6,330 nt of DNA from CAZWUZ01 sp964637655 [NCBI: uncultured bacterium] (GTDB lineage Bacteria > DAOPZR01). The position numbers were made by a program, and so were the translations under genes. Location: NCBI GenBank assembly GCA_964637655.1, contig CAZWUZ010000228.1:1-6330 (forward strand). The letters run 5' to 3'. The notes below the pieces were generated by a model, which saw only the letters and a list, made by a program, of their open reading frames with translations, did not search any database and was not told the DNA's origin. Below are positions 1 through 5,311 of the stretch, piece by piece; positions within the stretch are counted from its first letter, which is position 1; each line of letters opens with the position of its first letter.

Positions 1-21
1 TACCGTCACCGTCCGCAGCAT
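1..21 (-). CDS. Possible start of next gene in the operon (partial)
   Basis: An ATG on the minus strand at 21-19 opens a frame that stays open for the seven codons left before the window edge (reads MLRTVTV). It lies 4 bp after the TAG stop of the two-helix membrane protein gene, the same tight spacing seen at the other junctions of this operon. A G-rich stretch (GGGGGTAGGGCG) precedes it and could serve as a ribosome binding site. Seven codons are too few to recognise a family. The call rests only on spacing and the preceding G-rich stretch, and it could be chance. Confidence 0.35.
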
Positions 22-25
22 CGCC

Positions 26-358
26 CTACCCCCGTTTGCGCGGGTCGTGCCATTCCGCATACGCCTTGCGGAAGGCCTCGTCCCAGTTCGTCCCGTCGTA
101 ATGTTTCTGGATCAGGTCTTCGAGTGAACCTGCCGTCCCCCAGCGTTCCTGCCGGGGCAGGCGCGCCAGCAGCAGGTAGAGGAACACAAGGTCGGCGATG
201 ACGATGGTGACAATGGCCACCAGCATGACCGTCGACTGCTCGACACTCAGGTGTTCGCGCGCGCACTGCGCCGCCAGCGCGGCGATGACATTGAAACTGA
301 GCATGATGCAGAGGATGAGCACCACCCGCAGCACAGGATGCGCGTTCTTCTTCTCCAT
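26..358 (-). CDS. Small two-helix inner-membrane protein of unknown function
   Basis: This encodes a 110-residue protein that I do not recognise. Two hydrophobic segments, at about residues 10-31 and 43-66, are separated by a short loop (QCAREHLSVEQ). A charged, probably cytoplasmic tail follows from residue 67 to 110 and contains a Trp/Glu/Arg-rich helix (WDEAFRKAYAEWHDP). The frame extends 27 codons further upstream, but I chose the ATG at 358. It sits 6 bp after a strong GGAGG, begins a typical membrane-protein N-terminus (MEKKNAHPVLRVV), and lies one base past the stop of the phosphoesterase gene. Longer starts would overlap that gene deeply with arginine-rich, non-membrane sequence. It is the last complete gene of the PilZ-headed operon and may partner the other membrane proteins, but nothing in the sequence shows its role. 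Confidence 0.8.
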   Translation of the reverse strand: MEKKNAHPVLRVVLILCIMLSFNVIAALAAQCAREHLSVEQSTVMLVAIVTIVIADLVFLYLLLARLPRQERWGTAGSLEDLIQKHYDGTNWDEAFRKAYAEWHDPRKRG

Positions 359-359
359 G

Positions 360-845
360 TCACTCCTCCAGCCGGACGATTTCCGCGCGCGGCGGCCCGT
401 CACCGAGGTGCAGCCACGCAAAGGAATGGTACGGGGCATAACGGTTGTCGGTCGGGCTCCCCGGATTGAGGAAGAGCACGCCGTGTTCCTCGCACACCTC
501 AGGATGATGCGAATGGCCGTAGATGATCACCTGCGCCTGCGGGAACTGCGCCTGCACGCGCGCGGCGATGCCGTCAGGCGCGCCCGACCCGTGGGCGATG
601 CCGACACGCACCCCCGCCAGCGTCAGCAGTTTGGTGCGCGGGAACTGCGCGCTGATGGCGGCGCCGTCCATGTTGCCCGCCACCGCTTCGACAAGGGTGA
701 TGGCGCGCAGCGCGTCAATCACTTCCGTGCAGACCAGGTCGCCGGCATGGATGACCAGGTCGGCTTCTTTCGCCGCCGCCAGCACTGCCGCGGGGAGCGC
801 TTCCCCGCGCTCGAGATGCGTGTCGGAAAGAACGAGAATTTTCAT
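360..845 (-). CDS. YfcE/MJ0936-family metallophosphoesterase
   Basis: This 161-residue cytoplasmic enzyme of the calcineurin-like phosphoesterase superfamily is predicted to hydrolyse phosphodiester or phosphomonoester bonds using two metal ions. All metal-ligand motifs are present in order: DTH at 8-10, GD at 35-36 (HAGD), GNMD at 57-60, the AHG histidine at 85, and GHSH at 110-113, followed by the family NPGS at 127-130. The length is normal for the compact YfcE/MJ0936 group. The ATG at 845 overlaps the TGA of the upstream membrane-protein gene in ATGA. No well-placed ribosome binding site precedes it (a GAGGA lies about 15 bp away), so coupled translation is likely. The family is broad and its physiological substrates are often unknown. 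The EAL and HD-GYP domains that degrade cyclic-di-GMP are different folds, so I do not infer that activity from the PilZ neighbour. Confidence 0.93.
   Translation of the reverse strand: MKILVLSDTHLERGEALPAAVLAAAKEADLVIHAGDLVCTEVIDALRAITLVEAVAGNMDGAAISAQFPRTKLLTLAGVRVGIAHGSGAPDGIAARVQAQFPQAQVIIYGHSHHPEVCEEHGVLFLNPGSPTDNRYAPYHSFAWLHLGDGPPRAEIVRLEE
365..369 (-). promoter_or_regulatory. Strong ribosome binding site inside the end of the phosphoesterase gene
   Basis: GGAGG lies 6 bp before the ATG at 358 and is formed by the last Glu codons of the phosphoesterase (Leu-Glu-Glu-stop). It decides the start of the two-helix protein and implies coupled translation. Confidence 0.8.
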
Positions 846-1531
846 CGACGCAGCGACCAGTCCTCGCGCAGGCCGGGATTCTCGATACAGTTCTGCGCCC
901 GCCAGGACGTGCCGTCAACCACGCCGGCCAGATAGCCGACGGGCGCGCAGCGGCGCTGGATATCCGCCAGCGACAGCAGCACGCCAACCACCAACGCGGC
1001 AACGGCGACCCGATACACATACCGGTGCGGCTCGCCGCCGATACGCTTGCGTATCGCCCACAGCGGCAGCGCCAGCAGCGCGAGGAAGAGCACCGTCAGC
1101 AACAGCTGTGCCGCAGAAACCACGGCAAAACTGCCCGGAAACCAGACAAGCAGCGCCAGCAGGAAACCGGTACGCCCAAGGCGCTGACGCAACAATTCAG
1201 CAACGCAGGCCCAAAGAAGAAACAGCATCACCACCCCACCCGCGGGTTCGGGCGTAAGAGAGACAGGCAGCATTGCCAGTGCCGCCGCCAGCAGAATGGG
1301 CAGCAGCAGCAGATGCTCAACCTGAAATCCGCGGCGCGGGTCAGCGTGCCGCCACAACGGCCAGGAGACCAGCAGCATCAGTGCGACCGTCAGCAGGCCG
1401 CGCCATACCGGAACCTCCGGACGCAGCGGCAGCGGGTGGGTCAGCAGGTAAGCACCCAGCACCAGCGCCGCCCACAGCAGGAAGAGCAGCGGCGCGAACT
1501 CAGGACGCGGCCGACGCAGCGTCGTCGTCAT
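842..1531 (-). CDS. Polytopic inner-membrane protein, about six helices, unknown function
   Basis: This 229-residue protein is dominated by Leu/Ala/Val-rich segments at about 13-31, 45-60, 73-91, 99-113, 121-160 (one or two helices) and 172-189. I count about six transmembrane helices. A soluble C-terminal tail from about 190 to 229 holds two cysteines (C195 and C215) that could pair if the tail is periplasmic. I do not recognise the family. The chosen ATG at 1531 lies 32 bp inside the end of the upstream transglutaminase-like gene, and a GGAAGG directly abuts it with essentially no spacer. Initiation therefore probably depends on translation of the upstream gene. The frame is open for 32 more codons upstream, but that stretch is Ser/Pro-rich shadow of the neighbouring gene. 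Position and overlap suggest it works with the anchored protein upstream, which is inference. Confidence 0.8.
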   Translation of the reverse strand: MTTTLRRPRPEFAPLLFLLWAALVLGAYLLTHPLPLRPEVPVWRGLLTVALMLLVSWPLWRHADPRRGFQVEHLLLLPILLAAALAMLPVSLTPEPAGGVVMLFLLWACVAELLRQRLGRTGFLLALLVWFPGSFAVVSAAQLLLTVLFLALLALPLWAIRKRIGGEPHRYVYRVAVAALVVGVLLSLADIQRRCAPVGYLAGVVDGTSWRAQNCIENPGLREDWSLRR

Positions 1532-2645
1532 CCTTCCCGCCGAACAGCGAGATGCCGATGATACCGAGCAGGGCGATAGCGAAGAGGGCAATCCCGAGAC
1601 GCTCGCTCCAGCGTTTGAGGGAGGCATACTCTTCGACTTCCGGCTGCAGGCGCACGAGCGTCAGCGCCGACTCGGGACGCAGAAAGCGCGGATCGGAGGC
1701 AAAATCATTCTCCACCGCAACGTACACCGCGGCGAACTGTTCCGCGGTCACCGCCTCCGTCCCGCAGTGGACAGAGAAATCCCCGCCGATCGCCGCCGCC
1801 TGCGCCAGGCCCATCGCGGAAAGCGGTTCGCTGCTGACGAACGGCAGACCGGTCTGCACGTCGTGCAGCACCCATTTGCCCGGTGCCAGTTCGGGAATAT
1901 AGCACTCGACGAGCCAGCGGTCGGCATCCTGCGCGTCGCGGGCGAGCACCAGCCGCGCCGGCAGGTGGTTTTTCCACGCCGTGGCGACCACCGCCGCAGC
2001 CACCTGCTGCGGGGCGGGCGCGGCGTCACCGGACGGCAGCAGGATAAACGGGGTGAAGGAGGAGACCGGCCGGACCTTCGCCGCCGCCGCCAGGTCACGC
2101 ACCGCAGCGATCAGCCGGGTGGCATACGTGCCGCTCCCCTCGGTATCGCCGCGCGGCACCACGGGCAGGCCGGCCAGCGCCGGCGCCGACGGTTGTTCCC
2201 ACTGCCAGGCGATGACCCGGCCGAGCGTGGCAAAGGTGGCGCGCTGCGCGGGCGCCAGGATATCACCACCGCGTTTTTCCACGGTAAAGGTCTCCGCCCG
2301 CACCCAGGCCGCCAGCGGCCCGCTCACCGCCAGGGCAAATTCATTGCGCCCTTCGCGCAGCGGTTCGCGCCACGTCAGCGAGGTCAACGGGCGCAGGCGC
2401 CCGTCACGCCCGCCGCGCAATTCATGCCCGGGCGGCAGCGTGCTTTCCGCCGTCAGTTCAATTTCGTTTTCACTGATGATGCGGTAGCCGAGCGCCACCT
2501 GGGTCAGCAACGGATTGACATCGAAATACCCGAGCGCGGGATCCGCATCGTTGTTGTCCAGCGTCAGCAGGCGCAGCGGCAGTTCCGCCAGTACCGGTGC
2601 CGCGCCCAGCAGCAGGCAGGCAATTACCAGCATCGTCTTGAGCAT
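1500..2645 (-). CDS. Exported, C-terminally anchored protein with degenerate transglutaminase-like domain
   Basis: This 381-residue protein has a signal peptide at 1-20 (KT, hydrophobic core, VLA then E21). A largely beta-type N-terminal region spans about 40-125. A region at about 175-295 resembles the transglutaminase-like fold. A single transmembrane helix at 349-368 is followed by a short acidic tail (KDDDD). In the transglutaminase-like part, KNHLPARLV matches the usual GIPARLV element, WLVECYIPELAPGKWVLHD matches the His strand and Asp strand, and GGDFSV resembles the GG...FSV segment of the inactive transglutaminases fused to membrane helices. No cysteine sits at the expected nucleophile site and the histidine position reads Trp (W244), while an Asp (D262) remains, so catalysis is unlikely. 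The ATG at 2645 gives both the signal peptide and an AGGAG 7 bp upstream; the longer in-frame start does not. The fold is inferred from pattern, not from a search. Confidence 0.85.
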   Translation of the reverse strand: MLKTMLVIACLLLGAAPVLAELPLRLLTLDNNDADPALGYFDVNPLLTQVALGYRIISENEIELTAESTLPPGHELRGGRDGRLRPLTSLTWREPLREGRNEFALAVSGPLAAWVRAETFTVEKRGGDILAPAQRATFATLGRVIAWQWEQPSAPALAGLPVVPRGDTEGSGTYATRLIAAVRDLAAAAKVRPVSSFTPFILLPSGDAAPAPQQVAAAVVATAWKNHLPARLVLARDAQDADRWLVECYIPELAPGKWVLHDVQTGLPFVSSEPLSAMGLAQAAAIGGDFSVHCGTEAVTAEQFAAVYVAVENDFASDPRFLRPESALTLVRLQPEVEEYASLKRWSERLGIALFAIALLGIIGISLFGGKDDDDAASAAS

Positions 2646-2652
2646 CGTTTTT

Positions 2653-2657
2653 CTCCT
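2653..2657 (-). promoter_or_regulatory. Ribosome binding site overlapping the PilZ stop codon
   Basis: AGGAG lies 7 bp before the ATG at 2645 and shares its first two bases with the TAG stop of the PilZ gene (2658-2656). A ribosome finishing PilZ therefore sits on the next gene's initiation site. This fixes the start of the transglutaminase-like gene. Confidence 0.8.
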
Positions 2658-2961
2658 ATTTTTCACCAGCCGCAAGATCATCAAACTGCAGACCGACCTT
2701 GCGTACCAGCGGTTCAAGTTCCTTCACCCAGCAGACGCGAGCCACCATCCGGGGCAGTTTTCCCGCCTTGACCTCGACGGTCTGCCCGTTCTGGAGTGCC
2801 GGTTTCCCGGTGAAGATCAGGGCACACCCGGAAAACGACTCGTCGATAACCAGCGTCCAGCAGGTTTTCCGTTCCCCGTTCTCGGTATACGTCAGTTCCG
2901 CCGGCGTTCCCTCTTCCGCCGGAAAACGGAAATGGCTGCGCCGTTGTTTTGCCCCGGTCAT
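2656..2961 (-). CDS. Stand-alone PilZ-domain protein (cyclic-di-GMP receptor)
   Basis: This 101-residue protein consists of little more than one PilZ domain, the beta-barrel fold that binds the second messenger cyclic-di-GMP. Both ligand-binding elements are visible. The N-terminal RxxxR is R8-S-H-F-R12, and the DxSxxG is D40-E-S-F-S-G45. The end of the barrel shows the family's VGLQF at 89-93. No signal peptide or membrane segment is present, so it should act in the cytoplasm. The ATG at 2961 follows a GGGAGG at a 5-bp spacing and lies about 30 bp downstream of a predicted promoter start. It is the first gene of a five-gene or longer operon and lies only 10 bp from the next. The simplest inference is that cyclic-di-GMP binding regulates one of the membrane proteins encoded downstream. 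Small PilZ proteins usually act by contacting a partner. Confidence 0.93.
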   Translation of the reverse strand: MTGAKQRRSHFRFPAEEGTPAELTYTENGERKTCWTLVIDESFSGCALIFTGKPALQNGQTVEVKAGKLPRMVARVCWVKELEPLVRKVGLQFDDLAAGEK

Positions 2962-2966
2962 ACCTG

Positions 2967-2972
2967 CCTCCC
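2967..2972 (-). promoter_or_regulatory. Ribosome binding site of the PilZ gene
   Basis: GGGAGG on the minus strand lies 5 bp before the ATG at 2961 and supports that start. Confidence 0.75.
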
Positions 2973-2999
2973 GGCACCATACTCAGGTGCACGCGAGCG

Positions 3000-3028
3000 A
3001 GTATACCTTATTCCCCGACCGGCGAAAA
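3000..3028 (-). promoter_or_regulatory. Candidate promoter of the PilZ operon
   Basis: On the minus strand TATACT (3005-3000) matches five of six bases of the sigma70 -10 box. At a 17-bp spacing a poor -35 element (TTTTCG, 3028-3023) matches only three of six. Transcription would start near 2993, giving a leader of about 32 nt that holds the ribosome binding site. The weak -35 box suggests a dependent or modest promoter. It lies back to back with the strong plus-strand promoter, with only 3 bp between the two -35 elements. Confidence 0.5.
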
Positions 3029-3031
3029 GCG

Positions 3032-3060
3032 TTGACAGGCGCATACCGCGCGGGTATCAT
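3032..3060 (+). promoter_or_regulatory. Near-consensus sigma70 promoter for the ABC ATPase-amylase unit
   Basis: A perfect TTGACA (3032-3037), a 17-bp spacer and TATCAT (3055-3060, five of six matches) make a strong predicted housekeeping promoter. Initiation 7-8 bp after the -10 box falls at 3067-3068, which is at or next to the A of the ATG at 3068, so the mRNA is predicted to be leaderless or nearly so. No ribosome binding site is visible before either candidate ATG, which fits that reading. Confidence 0.7.
3043..3057. repeat. Inverted repeat overlapping the -10 box, candidate operator
   Basis: ATACC and GGTAT arms of 5 bp flank a GCGCG centre. The right arm overlaps the first three bases of the -10 box of the plus-strand promoter, where a bound repressor would block transcription. 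The arms are short and no regulator gene is adjacent, so this is only a candidate. Confidence 0.3.
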
Positions 3061-3067
3061 GCCTGCC

Positions 3068-3868
3068 ATGACCGCGCCGCTGCTCGAACTCGACCGGGTC
3101 AGTTATGCCTTTCCGGGACGGATGCTGCTCCGGCGCATCACCTGGCACATCGCCCCCGGTGAACGCTGGGCAGTGCTCGGCCCCAACGGGGCGGGCAAAA
3201 CGACGCTGCTGCAGCTGGCGCTCGGCCTGCTCTGGCCCAACCGCGGCGGTCGCATCCGGCGTCACGGCGAGACGCATACCGACCTGCGCGAATTCCACTG
3301 TCGCGTCGGGTTTGTCTCGACCGGACTGCTCGCCCAGGTGCCCGGTGACGAACCGGTACTGCGCACGATTATCTCCGGCAAATTTGCGCAGTTCGGCCTC
3401 TGGGAACGCCCGTGGAACCCGCCACGCCGCACGGACTATGCCTCTGCCCGGGCGCTGCTGCGGACCTGCGGTCTGACCCGCTTTGCCCACCGTGAATTCG
3501 GCACCCTGTCACAGGGTGAACAGCAGAGTGTGCTGATTGCCCGGGCGCTGATGGCAACCCCGGTGCTGCTGGTGCTCGATGAACCGTGTGCGGGACTCGA
3601 CCCCGGGGCGCGCGCCAACGTACTCGCCACGCTCGCCCGGCTCTGCCGCCGCGCGCCGCAGCTGGCGATGGTCTACGTGACCCACCACATCGAGGAGATC
3701 ATCCCGGCCTTCTCCCGTACCCTCATTCTCGCTGACGGCCGGGCGGAAACCGGCAGCACGCGCGCGCTGCTGACCGCGGCGCGCCTCTCGCGCCTCTACC
3801 GCGTGCCCTGCCGCGTGCGACGCTGGCAGGGGCGCCATCACCTCATCGTCCGGGACCGCGTCCGGTGA
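3068..3868 (+). CDS. YlmA/ModF-type ABC transporter ATPase with serine in the Q-loop
   Basis: This 266-residue cytoplasmic ATPase is predicted to hydrolyse ATP. Walker A is GPNGAGKTT at 38-46, the signature is LSQGE at 147-151, Walker B is VLLVLDEP at 166-173, the D-loop is AGLD at 175-178, and the switch histidine is H206 in VTHHIEEI. The blend of GFVS, LSQGEQQ, LDEPCAGLDPGAR and THHIEEIIP points to the group that contains Bacillus YlmA and the ModF/PhrA-like ATPases. The position usually held by the Q-loop glutamine is S84. I chose the ATG at 3068 because the ATG at 3059 lies within the promoter's -10 box and cannot be on that transcript. No permease is encoded nearby, so it may serve a distant transporter or a non-transport role. 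Its TGA overlaps the amylase GTG start by 4 bp. Confidence 0.9.
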   Translation: MTAPLLELDRVSYAFPGRMLLRRITWHIAPGERWAVLGPNGAGKTTLLQLALGLLWPNRGGRIRRHGETHTDLREFHCRVGFVSTGLLAQVPGDEPVLRTIISGKFAQFGLWERPWNPPRRTDYASARALLRTCGLTRFAHREFGTLSQGEQQSVLIARALMATPVLLVLDEPCAGLDPGARANVLATLARLCRRAPQLAMVYVTHHIEEIIPAFSRTLILADGRAETGSTRALLTAARLSRLYRVPCRVRRWQGRHHLIVRDRVR

Positions 3869-5307
3869 ACCGCGACCGCCGCTGGCAGGACGAAGTCATT
3901 TACATGATCCTCGTGGACCGTTTCTGCCGCGCGGAGGGCGCCACCCCCGCACCGCAGCCGCCGTGGCACGGCGGCAATCTCGCCGGCATCCGCAGCAAGC
4001 TCGATTACCTGCAGGACCTCGGGATCAGCGCGCTCTGGCTGTCGCCCGTCTACCGCAACCAGCAGGACGGCTGCCACGGCTACTGGCCCGTCGATTTTTA
4101 CGCGGTGGACGAACGCTTCGGCACGCTGGCCGAACTGCGCGACCTCATCGACGAGTGCCACCGGCGCGGGTTGCGCGTGCTGCTCGACATGGTGCTCAAC
4201 CACGCCGGCTATGACCACCCGATGGCGCGCGACGTGCGCTACCGCAGCTGGTTCCACCGCGGCGGCGACATCCGCTGGTTCGACCAGCGCAGCATCGAGC
4301 GCGGCGCGCTGCACGGCCTGCCCGATTTCGCGCAGGAAAAGCCCGAGGTGGCGCAGTACCTCATCGACAACTGCCGCTGGTGGCAGCAACAGACGGGGTG
4401 TGACGGGTTCCGCCTCGACGCGGTCAAGCATGTCCCTGCCGCTTTCTGGAAACAGTTCAGCGCGGCCATGCATGCGCAGGCGGGCCCGGATTTTCTGCTG
4501 CTGGGCGAGGTCTACCGCGGTGTGCCGGCGTATATCGCCCGCTACCAGCGCGAGGACGGCATCGACAGCGTCTTTGATGTCCCCTTCGCCGACACCGTGC
4601 GCAGCACGCTGAGCCACGGCAGCGAGACCCCGGCCCCGCCGCTCTGGCGGCGGTTGTGGCAGTTGCGGCACGAGTACCGCACCATGCTGCTGAACGAGAT
4701 TCTGCGACGCCTGAAGGCGGGGCATCCCGGCAACCTGCGCGCGCTGTCCGCGCTGCACGCCGCCGACGGCGCCTACCGCGACCCGCACCTGCTGGCCACG
4801 CTTATCGACAACCACGACCTGTCGCGGTTCGCCAGCGAGGCGAACCGCCCGGAGCGGCTGCGTCTGGCGCTGACGCTGCTGCTGACCTGGCGCGGCCTGC
4901 CGGTACTCACCTACGGCACGGAAACCGGGATGCGCGGCCGCACCGACGACGGCAGCAACCGCACGCCAATGGTGTTCGGCGCCGGGCCGGAACTGACCGC
5001 GTACGTCCGCACGCTCATCCGCCTGCGGCGGGCGACACCGGCACTGACGCGCGGCACCCAGACGGAGGTGCATGCTGACCGTTCGGTCTATGTCTTTGTC
5101 CGTGATGACGGCAGGGAGCGGATCCTGGTGGCGCTCAACAACGCGCCGCGCGCCCAGGTGCGCTCGTTGCGCCTCCCCGCCTGGCAGGGCTACGACGGGG
5201 AATGGCAGCCACTGCTCCCCGGCGCCTCCCCCTGCACGGCGACAGCCGGCAAACTGAAACTTTCGTTGCCGGCACGCAGCGCACTGGTGTGGCGCGCGCC
5301 CGGTTGA
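3865..5307 (+). CDS. Cytoplasmic GH13 alpha-amylase-family enzyme
   Basis: This 480-residue glycoside hydrolase family 13 protein acts on alpha-glucosidic bonds. The (beta/alpha)8 barrel carries all four classic regions: DMVLNH at 108-113, GFRLDAVKH at 181-189 with nucleophile D185, GEVY at 214-217 with acid/base E215, and IDNHD at 314-318 with transition-state stabiliser D318. The short domain-B segment includes GLPDFAQEKPEV at 151-162. A beta-rich C-terminal domain runs from about 395 to the end. The length is usual for a compact member with no carbohydrate-binding module. No signal peptide is present, so it should work inside the cell on imported maltodextrins, cyclodextrins or glycogen-derived glucans. 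Hydrolase and transglycosylase members cannot be told apart by eye. The GTG at 3865 overlaps the ATPase stop in GTGA and gives the family-like start (WQDEVIYMILVDRF). It depends on the upstream promoter and probably on coupled translation. Confidence 0.93.
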   Translation: MNRDRRWQDEVIYMILVDRFCRAEGATPAPQPPWHGGNLAGIRSKLDYLQDLGISALWLSPVYRNQQDGCHGYWPVDFYAVDERFGTLAELRDLIDECHRRGLRVLLDMVLNHAGYDHPMARDVRYRSWFHRGGDIRWFDQRSIERGALHGLPDFAQEKPEVAQYLIDNCRWWQQQTGCDGFRLDAVKHVPAAFWKQFSAAMHAQAGPDFLLLGEVYRGVPAYIARYQREDGIDSVFDVPFADTVRSTLSHGSETPAPPLWRRLWQLRHEYRTMLLNEILRRLKAGHPGNLRALSALHAADGAYRDPHLLATLIDNHDLSRFASEANRPERLRLALTLLLTWRGLPVLTYGTETGMRGRTDDGSNRTPMVFGAGPELTAYVRTLIRLRRATPALTRGTQTEVHADRSVYVFVRDDGRERILVALNNAPRAQVRSLRLPAWQGYDGEWQPLLPGASPCTATAGKLKLSLPARSALVWRAPG

Positions 5308-5311
5308 ACTG

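Noticed and set aside
360-845. Phosphoesterase as a cyclic-di-GMP-degrading enzyme because of the PilZ neighbour
   Set aside because: The motifs are those of calcineurin-like phosphoesterases. Cyclic-di-GMP hydrolases of the EAL and HD-GYP types are unrelated, and proximity alone does not show the substrate.
198-935. Plus-strand open frame of 245 codons, with overlapping ones at 523-1257 and 1025-1561
   Set aside because: These are antisense to recognisable or membrane-protein genes, rich in Arg/Gln/Pro, and show no domain or convincing initiation site.
1767-2771. Plus-strand open frame of 334 codons
   Set aside because: It runs antisense through the transglutaminase-like gene and into the PilZ gene and has low-complexity Arg/Gln composition typical of a shadow frame.
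2974-2990. GCACC...GGTGC inverted repeat in the PilZ leader
   Set aside because: The arms are 5 bp with a 7-nt loop and no further pairing, so it is too weak to call a regulatory hairpin or riboswitch.
3059-3067. Upstream ATG as the start of the YlmA/ModF-like ATPase
   Set aside because: It is in frame, but its A and T are the last bases of the -10 box, it has no ribosome binding site, and family similarity begins after the second Met.
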